In this document: in pieces, positions 18,339 to 24,024 of the stretch
How the letters are laid out: every line of letters starts with the position of its first letter
Numbering within the stretch: position 1 is the stretch's first letter
Assembly: GCF_039655865.1 (NCBI RefSeq)
Contig: NZ_JBBYXL010000002.1
Location: 62,001-126,000, forward strand
Direction: 5' to 3'
Source of the DNA: Prosthecobacter sp. SYSU 5D2
GTDB taxonomy: Bacteria; Verrucomicrobiota; Verrucomicrobiia; Verrucomicrobiales; Verrucomicrobiaceae
DNA length: 64,000 nt
Made by a program: the position numbers and the translations under genes
Notes under the pieces: model-generated
The model's database searches: none
The model's input: the letters and a program-made list of their open reading frames with translations, nothing else
What the model was told of the DNA's origin: nothing

Positions 18339-18643
18339 GGCAGTTCATTCAGCCTGCGTTTGATCATCTCAGGCGCCTGTCGCAGATCCAGCAGGGCATG
18401 CAGCACGACTCCTCGCGACTCAGACACATAGAACAATCCATAGTTCCTGTTATAAACCAATACCCTTCTTAATCTGCGATGTTCCAGGCCAGGGCCAAGC
18501 AAAGGGAACCGTTGAAGCAGCCGGACAGTTTTCAGAATTTCGTCATAAAACAGGTCGCCCGCGCCATCCTCCCTCAATTCCAGACGTTCATAGATGGCCT
18601 GGACATCATTCTCAGCGGCCAGTGTCCAGACGAGATCATCCAT
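18335..18643 (-). CDS. ParE/RelE-superfamily toxin
   Basis: About 102 residues from ATG 18643 (MDDLVWTLAAENDVQ). A longer in-frame start would run through the antitoxin. It has the compact ParE/RelE fold pattern: an N-terminal helix pair with DVQAIYERLE, LLQRFPLLGPGLEHRRLRRVLV, a YNYGLFYV-type strand, and the ending VVLHALLDLRQAPEMIKRRL. I cannot tell from sequence whether it acts on DNA gyrase (ParE) or cuts mRNA (RelE). It overlaps the antitoxin stop by 8 bp and the rtcR start by 4 bp. Confidence 0.85.
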   Translation of the reverse strand: MDDLVWTLAAENDVQAIYERLELREDGAGDLFYDEILKTVRLLQRFPLLGPGLEHRRLRRVLVYNRNYGLFYVSESRGVVLHALLDLRQAPEMIKRRLNELP

Positions 18644-18881
18644 GATGGGAGGCGGTCGTTGAAAGACGCTGCTTGAGGGCCATGAGCCCGGCGGTGACTT
18701 CCTCAGTCGTCTTGACGGCGGAAGGGTCGGCCTCATGCGCATCCAGCCTCTGATCCAGAAAGGCCTTCAACTCAGGCGTGAAGTCCACGCTTTTGGAAAC
18801 CTCTTCCGCCAGCTCGCAAGAGAGCCGCATCTTCTGTTCCACCGTCAAATGGTGAAGCGCCGGAATGGTTTCGAGGATCAT
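18636..18881 (-). CDS. Antitoxin of the addiction-module-component type
   Basis: 81 residues, starting MILETIPALHHLTVEQKMRL. The short helical protein with an LTVEQKMRLSCELAEEV segment and an acidic, probably flexible C-half fits the unstable-antitoxin family paired with ParE/RelE toxins. A strong AGGAGG (complement of 18893-18898) sits 11 nt upstream of the ATG, much better than most start sites in this window. First gene of the antitoxin-toxin-rtcR unit. Confidence 0.8.
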   Translation of the reverse strand: MILETIPALHHLTVEQKMRLSCELAEEVSKSVDFTPELKAFLDQRLDAHEADPSAVKTTEEVTAGLMALKQRLSTTASHHG

Positions 18882-18956
18882 AAAAAGAATATCCTCCTGC
18901 CGAAAAACAATTCAATGAGCGAGTTCATGAGGGTGAAACGATGTGTTTTTATATAC

Positions 18957-18974
18957 TTTATCCAAAAGGATAAA
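18957..18974. promoter_or_regulatory. Perfect inverted repeat TTTATCC-AAAA-GGATAAA in the divergent intergenic region
   Basis: The 18-bp palindrome lies in the AT-rich 276-bp gap between the antitoxin and rsr. It is about 155-170 bp upstream of the predicted rsr transcription start, the usual distance for a bacterial enhancer-binding protein, and about 75 bp upstream of the antitoxin start. It could be the RtcR upstream activating site or the toxin-antitoxin operator. The rest of the gap holds only the sigma-54 promoter. Confidence 0.4.
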
Positions 18975-19104
18975 ATAATCTACAGAAAGATAGAAAAAAA
19001 GAATTTATCTCTCCAGCCATTCGGAGAAGACATTCCGCCCTAAAACTTTCTTTCCCTTAATCCATAAGGCTTCCAGCGCCATTGGGCCCCTCCGTGCCAA
19101 AACT

Positions 19105-19120
19105 TGGCACGGTCCTGGCA
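19105..19120 (+). promoter_or_regulatory. Sigma-54 (-24/-12) promoter of the rsr-Y RNA-rtcBA operon
   Basis: TGGCACG-GTCC-TGGCA matches the -24/-12 consensus TGGCACG-N4-TTGCA with one mismatch, with GG (19106-19107) and GC (19118-19119) correctly spaced. Transcription would begin near 19131, which excludes the TTG at 19128 as start codon and supports ATG 19158 for rsr. A 7-bp inverted repeat GTGCCAA-aac-TTGGCAC (19094-19110) overlaps the -24 element. Confidence 0.85.
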
Positions 19121-19157
19121 TTACTGATTGGCACAACGTAACAACCCGAAAAACATC

Positions 19158-20726
19158 ATGGCCAGCAAAACACTCTTCCAATCCATCGCCGGAGCCCTCG
19201 CCCCCAAGGCGGATACTCGCAACGAAGCCGGTGGCCTGGCTTACCAGATGACCCCGCGTCATGCCCTGGCCCAGTACGCGGCCACCGGATGCCTGAACCA
19301 CACTTATTACGCCACCGCCGAGGACCAGCTTCAGAAGATCCTGGCTCTCTGCGATAAGGTGCCAACGGACTTCATCGCCCGGACTGCGCTTCACTGCCGT
19401 GAAAAAGGCTTTATGAAGGATGTGCCAGCGCTGCTTTGCGCCGTGCTTGCCGCCCGCGATGCCGAGCGTCTGGAGCTCATCTTTAGCCGCGTGATCAACG
19501 ATGCGAAGATTCTGCGCAACTTTGTCCAGATTCTGCGTTCCGGGGTGACCGGCCGTAAGTCCCTGGGATCGCTGCCGAAGCGTCTGGTGCGCAAGTGGTT
19601 TGAAAACCGTTCGGATGAAGCCGTGTTCCGTGCGGATGTGGGCCAGTCTCCTTCCGTGGCGGACATCATCAAGATGGTGCACCCGCATCCTGGGTCGCCG
19701 TCCCGTGAGGCGCTATATGGTTACCTCATTGGTCGCGCTCATCAGGCCGAGGCTCTGCCACCTCTGGTGCGCGAGTTTGAAGCCTGGAAGCTGGACCCGC
19801 AGGGTGAGCCTCCGGATGTGCCCTTCCAGATGCTCACGGCGCTGCCGCTGACCACGGAGCAATGGCTTGCCATCGCCCGCCGTGCCACCTGGCAGACCAC
19901 CCGGATGAACCTGAACACCTTTGCCCGTCATGGTGTGTTCACTCATCCCGAGGTGACCCGCCTCATCGCCAGCCGTCTGCGCAGCGAGGACCAGGTGCGT
20001 CGTGCCCGTGTCTTCCCTTACCAGCTCATGGCCGCCTATTTCAATGTGGGGGCCGATGTGCCGCATGAAGTGAAGGAAGCGCTGCAGGACGCCATGGAAA
20101 TCGCGGTTTCCAATGTGCCTGTCGTGAGCGGAAAAGTGGTCGTGGCACCTGACGTGTCCGGTTCCATGCACTCCCCGGTGACCGGCGTGCGCAAAGGGGC
20201 CACGAGCAAGATCCGCTGCATTGATGTGGCCGCCCTGGTGGCTGCCGCCTTCCTTCGCCAGAACCGTGATGCCGAGGTGCTTCCCTTTGAAACCAAGGTG
20301 GTTCCGGTGTCTTTGAATCCCCGTGATTCGGTGATGACGAATGCCCAAAAGCTGGCCTCGCTGCCCGCTGGCGGGACCAACTGCAGCGCCGTGCTCATTG
20401 ACCTCAATGCCCGCAAGGCGAAGGCCGATCTGGTCATCTATGTCTCCGATAATGAGTCCTGGATGGACACGCCAGCTCATGGCCGGTTTGGTGGATCTCC
20501 AACACGCACGATGAGCGAATGGAATGTGTTCAAGCAGCGCAATCCGAATGCCCGTCTGGTGTGCCTGGACATCCAGCCCTATGCGACGACGCAGGCGCAG
20601 GAACGCGAGGACATCCTGAACATCGGCGGTTTCTCCGACCAGGTGTTTCAAGTCATCGCCTCCTTTGCCAGCGGCCAGCTTGGCCCTGACCACTGGGTAG
20701 GCGAGATCGAAAACACACCCCTTTGA
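19158..20726 (+). CDS. rsr: Rsr, bacterial Ro60 (TROVE plus vWA domain protein)
   Basis: 522 residues from ATG 19158. The start follows from the promoter position. Residues 1-330 are the TROVE HEAT-repeat ring (AYQMTPRHALAQYAATGCLNHTYYA near the start; GYLIGRAHQAEALPPLVREFEAW). The C-terminal third is a von Willebrand A-like domain with a complete MIDAS DVSGSMHS. Ro60 proteins bind misfolded RNA ends in the ring and Y RNA on its outside, and can link to nucleases such as PNPase. It is the first gene of the sigma-54 operon and is followed after 7 nt by the first Y-RNA-like element, whose outer stem includes the rsr stop codon. Confidence 0.95.
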   Translation: MASKTLFQSIAGALAPKADTRNEAGGLAYQMTPRHALAQYAATGCLNHTYYATAEDQLQKILALCDKVPTDFIARTALHCREKGFMKDVPALLCAVLAARDAERLELIFSRVINDAKILRNFVQILRSGVTGRKSLGSLPKRLVRKWFENRSDEAVFRADVGQSPSVADIIKMVHPHPGSPSREALYGYLIGRAHQAEALPPLVREFEAWKLDPQGEPPDVPFQMLTALPLTTEQWLAIARRATWQTTRMNLNTFARHGVFTHPEVTRLIASRLRSEDQVRRARVFPYQLMAAYFNVGADVPHEVKEALQDAMEIAVSNVPVVSGKVVVAPDVSGSMHSPVTGVRKGATSKIRCIDVAALVAAAFLRQNRDAEVLPFETKVVPVSLNPRDSVMTNAQKLASLPAGGTNCSAVLIDLNARKAKADLVIYVSDNESWMDTPAHGRFGGSPTRTMSEWNVFKQRNPNARLVCLDIQPYATTQAQEREDILNIGGFSDQVFQVIASFASGQLGPDHWVGEIENTPL

Positions 20727-20733
20727 AGACCTT

Positions 20734-20806
20734 GGAGGCTGGTGAATGCCTGAGATGACTACATTTTTGCGAAAAAACGTCGCTCGACCTCTTGTCACCA
20801 GCCTCC
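20734..20806 (+). ncRNA. Y-RNA-like RNA 1 (minimal, no large effector module)
   Basis: 73 nt. The closing helix GGAGGCTGGTGA (20734-20745) pairs perfectly with TCACCAGCCTCC (20795-20806). It carries the conserved 5' block AATGCC and 3' block CTTG as an internal loop. A second helix is formed by GAG..GAC (20752-20759) and GTC.CTC (20779-20785), and the top is only a TTTTT-gcg-AAAAA hairpin. An outer helix TTTGAAGA (20722-20729) with TCTTCAAA (20807-20814) extends the stem across the rsr stop codon (20724-20726). It could be a free Ro60-binding RNA, or a 3'-end structure of rsr mRNA from which the RNA is cut. Confidence 0.75.
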
Positions 20807-20830
20807 TCTTCAAACCCTTTCTAACCCATT

Positions 20831-20961
20831 TTGGCGAATGCCCTGAGGAACTACATTGAATCTGACGGTTGCAGGTTCAAATCCTGCCAGTCCCATTCAC
20901 GGGGGATTGTAGCTCAAGCAGGTAGAGCATCAGCATTGTTTCTCGACTCCTTTGTCGCCAA
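20831..20961 (+). ncRNA. Y-RNA-like RNA 2 with permuted tRNA-like module
   Basis: 131 nt. The closing helix is TTGGCGA/TCGCCAA and the internal-loop blocks are AATGCC and TTTG. The second helix is GAGGAAC (20845-20851) with GTTTCTC (20938-20944). On top, in order: a T arm (GCAGG-TTCAAAT-CCTGC, 20870-20886), the 3' acceptor strand CAGTCCC, a short linker, the 5' acceptor strand GGGATTG (7 pairs, one G-U), TA as positions 8-9, and a D arm GCTC..GG..GAGC. The variable loop is CGGTT and a short TCAG/CTGA helix stands where the anticodon stem would be. This is the layout of YrlA, whose tRNA-like domain stands on the Y stem. Confidence 0.88.
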
Positions 20962-20988
20962 TCCTTTTTCAAACTCAAAATCAAATCC

Positions 20989-21090
20989 TGGCGAATGCCG
21001 GAGCTGACTACATCACCAAATAGTGGGCATGATAACCCACACCTGTCTTAGTAACAGGCATTCATCATGTCTCTCCACCCCTTGTCGCCA
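20989..21090 (+). ncRNA. Y-RNA-like RNA 3 with double-hairpin module
   Basis: 102 nt. The closing helix is TGGCGA/TCGCCA, with AATGCC and CCCCTTG blocks. The second helix is GAG..GAC (21001-21008) with GTC.CTC (21069-21075). The top holds two hairpins: GTGGG-catgataa-CCCAC (21023-21040) and CCTGT-cttagta-ACAGG (21042-21058). It has no tRNA-like arms. The loop sequence GATAACCC is shared with RNA 4. Confidence 0.8.
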
Positions 21091-21115
21091 CCTCTTTCCT
21101 ATTCATCCCCTTAAC

Positions 21116-21214
21116 CTGGCGAATGCCCAGAGTGACTACATCCCAAAACATGGCGGCTTGATAACCCGTACCCCTGAAGACCTCAGGGACTGTCACTCAC
21201 CCCCTTGTCGCCAG
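21116..21214 (+). ncRNA. Y-RNA-like RNA 4 with hairpin module
   Basis: 99 nt. The closing helix is CTGGCGA/TCGCCAG, with AATGCC and CCCCTTG blocks. The second helix GAGTGAC (21130-21136) pairs perfectly with GTCACTC (21192-21198). The top has a GATAACCC-containing segment similar to RNA 3 and a stable hairpin CCCTGA-agacc-TCAGGG (21172-21188). No tRNA-like arms. Confidence 0.8.
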
Positions 21215-21242
21215 CCTTCATTTTAAACCAACCTTTCTAAAC

Positions 21243-21380
21243 GGGGCGAATGCCCGATGGAACTACACGATTAGCAAATCCTCCTGTCGTGGGTTCGAAT
21301 CCCACCGGTCCCACTTTCGACGGGACCGTAGCTCAGTCTGGTAGAGCAGAGCCAACGTTTCATCAAAACCTTGTCGCCCC
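21243..21380 (+). ncRNA. Y-RNA-like RNA 5 with permuted tRNA-like module
   Basis: 138 nt. The closing helix is GGGGCGA/TCGCCCC, with AATGCC and CCTTG blocks. The second helix GATGGAAC (21256-21263) pairs with GTTTCATC (21357-21364). The tRNA mimic is near canonical: T arm GTGGG-TTCGAAT-CCCAC, 3' acceptor strand CGGTCCC, 9-nt linker ACTTTCGAC, 5' acceptor strand GGGACCG (7 perfect pairs), TA, and D arm GCTC-AGTCTGGTA-GAGC with GG. The T loop (TTCGAAT) and D loop suggest it would be a substrate for TruB and dihydrouridine synthase, as shown for Salmonella YrlA. It ends 19 bp before the rtcB start codon. Confidence 0.9.
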
Positions 21381-21399
21381 ACCTTTTTCTCACACTCAT

Positions 21400-22887
21400 A
21401 TGACCTCCCCTTTCCACATCATCAACGAAGCCGAAGCCTTTCTCCCTGCCCGCGATAACAAGGGTAAGCCGATCACCGTGATCGGAACCGAGGCCATCCG
21501 AAATGGCTTTGACCAGACCTGCATTGAGCAGGCGCTGAATTCGCGTTCCGCGCCGGGGGTGACGGACCTGGTGCTGAACCCGGATGCCCATGCCGGATAC
21601 GGCGCGCCTGTGGGGTGTGTGATGGCCTCGCCAACGCACATTTATCCAGGGCCGGTGGGGGTGGACATCAAGTGCTCCATGTCCCTGCTGCAAATGAACA
21701 TCCCGTCGGATGAGATCGTGGATCGCACGGTGCGCCGTCGTCTCATTGAGGCCATCGTAGCTCGCACACCGACGGGTCCAGGCCGAGGTCAGCGCGAGGC
21801 CAAAAAGTCCCGCCGTGTGTCTGCGGCCCTGGGAGTGCAAGCCTGCACCGAAGGGGCCAGCAAAGCCGTTTGCGAAGCGCTGGGGATTCCGCCAGAGTGG
21901 GCGTTGCGCTGCGAGGACAGCCAGCACTACGGGCATGATGGGAACGTTTCCACGCTGCATGAGCGGCTGGATAAAATGCGCGCCTTCAATGCCTTCCCCA
22001 ACTTTGAAAACAAGATGATGCAGCTCGGTTCTTACGGAGGTGGAAACCACTTCGGTGAGTGCGAGGTGGTGCAGCTTGATTCCGACCCGACGATGCGTGC
22101 CACGGCGGAAGTCTTTGGCCTGCAGGATGACCGCGTGGCCTTCCTGAGCCACTGCGGATCGCGCGGGTTTGGGAACATCCTGGCGCAACGCCAGTTCAAG
22201 GCGCTGGAAGGTTTCTTCCGCACCTGGGGACTGGATTTCCCTGCCGGTGACAAGCAGCTCGTTTATGCGCCGCTCGGTACACCGGAGGCGGACGCCTATC
22301 TGGATGACATGGCCCTGGGGGCCAACTTCGCGACCGTAAACCACATGCTCATCAATGCCCTGGTGCTGGAGGCTTTCCAAGAAGTCCTGCCAGGGACAAC
22401 CGGGCAATTGGTGTACTTCATCAGCCACAACATCGCGCGTCAGGAGGTGGTGGATAACCAGCTCTCCTGGGTGCACCGCAAAGGGGCCACCCGTGCCTTC
22501 CCTGGGGGCCATCATGCACTGAAGGACACACCGTTTGCCGCCACCGGTCACCCGATCCTGCTGCCCGGAAATCCGCGCGATGGCTCCGTCGTGATGGTGG
22601 CCAAACCGGAGGCCGTGAAAAGCTGCTACAGCGTGAACCACGGTGCCGGCCGCTGCATGGGCCGCAAAGCTGCCGCCCGCGCGCTGGACCAAAAAACCGT
22701 GGACGCCGACTTCGAGTCTAACGACATCCTCTTCAACTCCCGCCAGTATCCGATTGATGAAGCCCCGAACGCCTACAAGGATTTCAAAGAAGTCCTCCGC
22801 AGCGTCGAGTCCGCCGGTCTCGCCCAGCAAGTGTGCAAGCTGAAGGCCCGCTTCGTGATCAAGGATGCAGCGGAGGCGGATGATTGA
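21400..22887 (+). CDS. rtcB: RtcB, RNA-splicing ligase
   Basis: 495 residues from ATG 21400. The open frame extends upstream to 21250, but that part is the Y-RNA-like element, not protein. RtcB joins 2',3'-cyclic-phosphate or 3'-phosphate ends to 5'-OH ends using GTP and Mn2+. Visible motifs: NPDAHAGYGAP, GVDIKCSMSL (metal cysteine), GGNHFGE, SHCGSRGFG, SHNIARQE, HRKGATRAFPGGH, GSVVMVA, and the guanylylated histidine in VNHGAGRCMGRK. The metal loop reads DIKCS rather than the common DIGCG, and the protein is longer than E. coli RtcB (about 408), so it belongs to a different RtcB clade. Third protein of the sigma-54 operon. Confidence 0.95.
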   Translation: MTSPFHIINEAEAFLPARDNKGKPITVIGTEAIRNGFDQTCIEQALNSRSAPGVTDLVLNPDAHAGYGAPVGCVMASPTHIYPGPVGVDIKCSMSLLQMNIPSDEIVDRTVRRRLIEAIVARTPTGPGRGQREAKKSRRVSAALGVQACTEGASKAVCEALGIPPEWALRCEDSQHYGHDGNVSTLHERLDKMRAFNAFPNFENKMMQLGSYGGGNHFGECEVVQLDSDPTMRATAEVFGLQDDRVAFLSHCGSRGFGNILAQRQFKALEGFFRTWGLDFPAGDKQLVYAPLGTPEADAYLDDMALGANFATVNHMLINALVLEAFQEVLPGTTGQLVYFISHNIARQEVVDNQLSWVHRKGATRAFPGGHHALKDTPFAATGHPILLPGNPRDGSVVMVAKPEAVKSCYSVNHGAGRCMGRKAAARALDQKTVDADFESNDILFNSRQYPIDEAPNAYKDFKEVLRSVESAGLAQQVCKLKARFVIKDAAEADD

Positions 22888-22915
22888 GCTAAAATCCCGC
22901 AAGCAATAATCAACC

Positions 22916-23950
22916 ATGCAAACCTCCCCCCTCCTCCAAATCTCCGGCGAATCCGGCGGTGGCCAGTTGCTGCGTTCGGCGCTGGCTTTGTCCATGGTCA
23001 CGGGGACGCCATTCCGCATGGTGAACATCCGGGGCAAGCGCCCGAAGCCGGGCCTCATGAGGCAGCACCTGACTTGCGTGAAGGCGGCGGCGGAGATCTG
23101 CGAGGCGGCGGTGGATGGGGCTGCACTGGGATCCGTGGAGCTGGTCTTTGCGCCGGGCAAGGTGAGGGCAGGGGACTATGCCTTCAGCATTGGCAGCGGC
23201 GGCAGCACGACGCTGGTTTTCCAGACACTGCTGCCTGCGCTTCTTTATGCCGCTGGAGACAGCATGCTGCGCATCGAAGGCGGGACGCATAATCCCTTGG
23301 CACCGCCGTTTGAATTCATCGCGCAATGTTTTCTGCCGCAGCTTCACGGGCTGGGAGTGAAGGCAAGTGTGGCTTTGGAAAAGCATGGATTCATGCAGGC
23401 AGGAGGCGGCGTGCTGACGGCGTCGGTTTCGCCCATCAAGAAATGGAAGAAGCTGAAACTGATGGAGCGCGGGGAGCTGCAAGAAACCTTTGGTCGCGTG
23501 CTGCATGCCCACCTGCACCGGGAGATCGCCGAGCGTGAGATCGCCACGGCGGCGCGCGTGCTGGAATGGGAGGCGGACCGGATTGCCCTGCGCTACGCCA
23601 ATGACAGCACCGGGCCGGGCAATGCCCTGCTGCTGGGCGCGTGCTTTGCCAATGTGTGCGAGATCAGCAGCGGCATCGCCCAGATGGGAAAATCGGCGGA
23701 ATCCGTGGCCACCGGGGCGGCGAAAGGACTGAAATCCTATCTCGCATCGTCCGCTCCCGTGGGCGTGCATCTGGCGGACCAGCTCCTGCTGCCGATGTCG
23801 CTGGCGGGCGGTGGCCAATATCTCACCCGGCCGCTCAGCGACCACACGCGGACGAACATCGAACTGATTGAAAAATTCCTGCCGGTGAGGTTTCAGGTGG
23901 AGGATGAGACGGCGGGCGTGAAACGAGTGTCCGTGCACCCGGCATCCTAA
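22916..23950 (+). CDS. rtcA: RtcA, RNA 3'-terminal phosphate cyclase
   Basis: 344 residues. It converts RNA 3'-phosphate to 2',3'-cyclic phosphate with ATP, making ends that RtcB can use. Family motifs: ISGESGGGQLLRSALALSMVTG, RGKRPKPGLMRQHLTCVKAA, the IGSGGSTTLVFQTLLPALL block, GGTHNPLAPPFEF, and near the C-terminus SDHTRTNIELIEKFL containing the histidine expected to be adenylylated. It starts 28 nt after rtcB and is probably the last gene of the RNA-repair operon; a candidate new promoter lies just after it. Confidence 0.95.
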   Translation: MQTSPLLQISGESGGGQLLRSALALSMVTGTPFRMVNIRGKRPKPGLMRQHLTCVKAAAEICEAAVDGAALGSVELVFAPGKVRAGDYAFSIGSGGSTTLVFQTLLPALLYAAGDSMLRIEGGTHNPLAPPFEFIAQCFLPQLHGLGVKASVALEKHGFMQAGGGVLTASVSPIKKWKKLKLMERGELQETFGRVLHAHLHREIAEREIATAARVLEWEADRIALRYANDSTGPGNALLLGACFANVCEISSGIAQMGKSAESVATGAAKGLKSYLASSAPVGVHLADQLLLPMSLAGGGQYLTRPLSDHTRTNIELIEKFLPVRFQVEDETAGVKRVSVHPAS

Positions 23951-24024
23951 AGAGATTGACGGTCTGCGGTGCGGCAGTTCTTGACCCGGTGGCTGCTGCT
24001 TGTACGGTGCAGTTTCACTCCGTA

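Noticed and set aside
19128-19157. TTG start for rsr at 19128
   Set aside because: It would lie at or before the predicted sigma-54 transcription start; the TROVE sequence begins at ATG 19158.
20870-20930. tRNA gene (T arm and D arm visible)
   Set aside because: The arms are in permuted order and enclosed by a Y-RNA stem; there is no anticodon loop and no CCA end, so it is a tRNA mimic, not a tRNA gene.
21243-21399. N-terminal extension of RtcB back to 21250
   Set aside because: The stretch is the structured RNA 5. RtcB similarity begins at MTSPFHIINEAEAF from ATG 21400.
21271-23160. 629-residue minus-strand open frame
   Set aside because: Antisense to rtcB/rtcA, whose catalytic motifs are intact on the plus strand.
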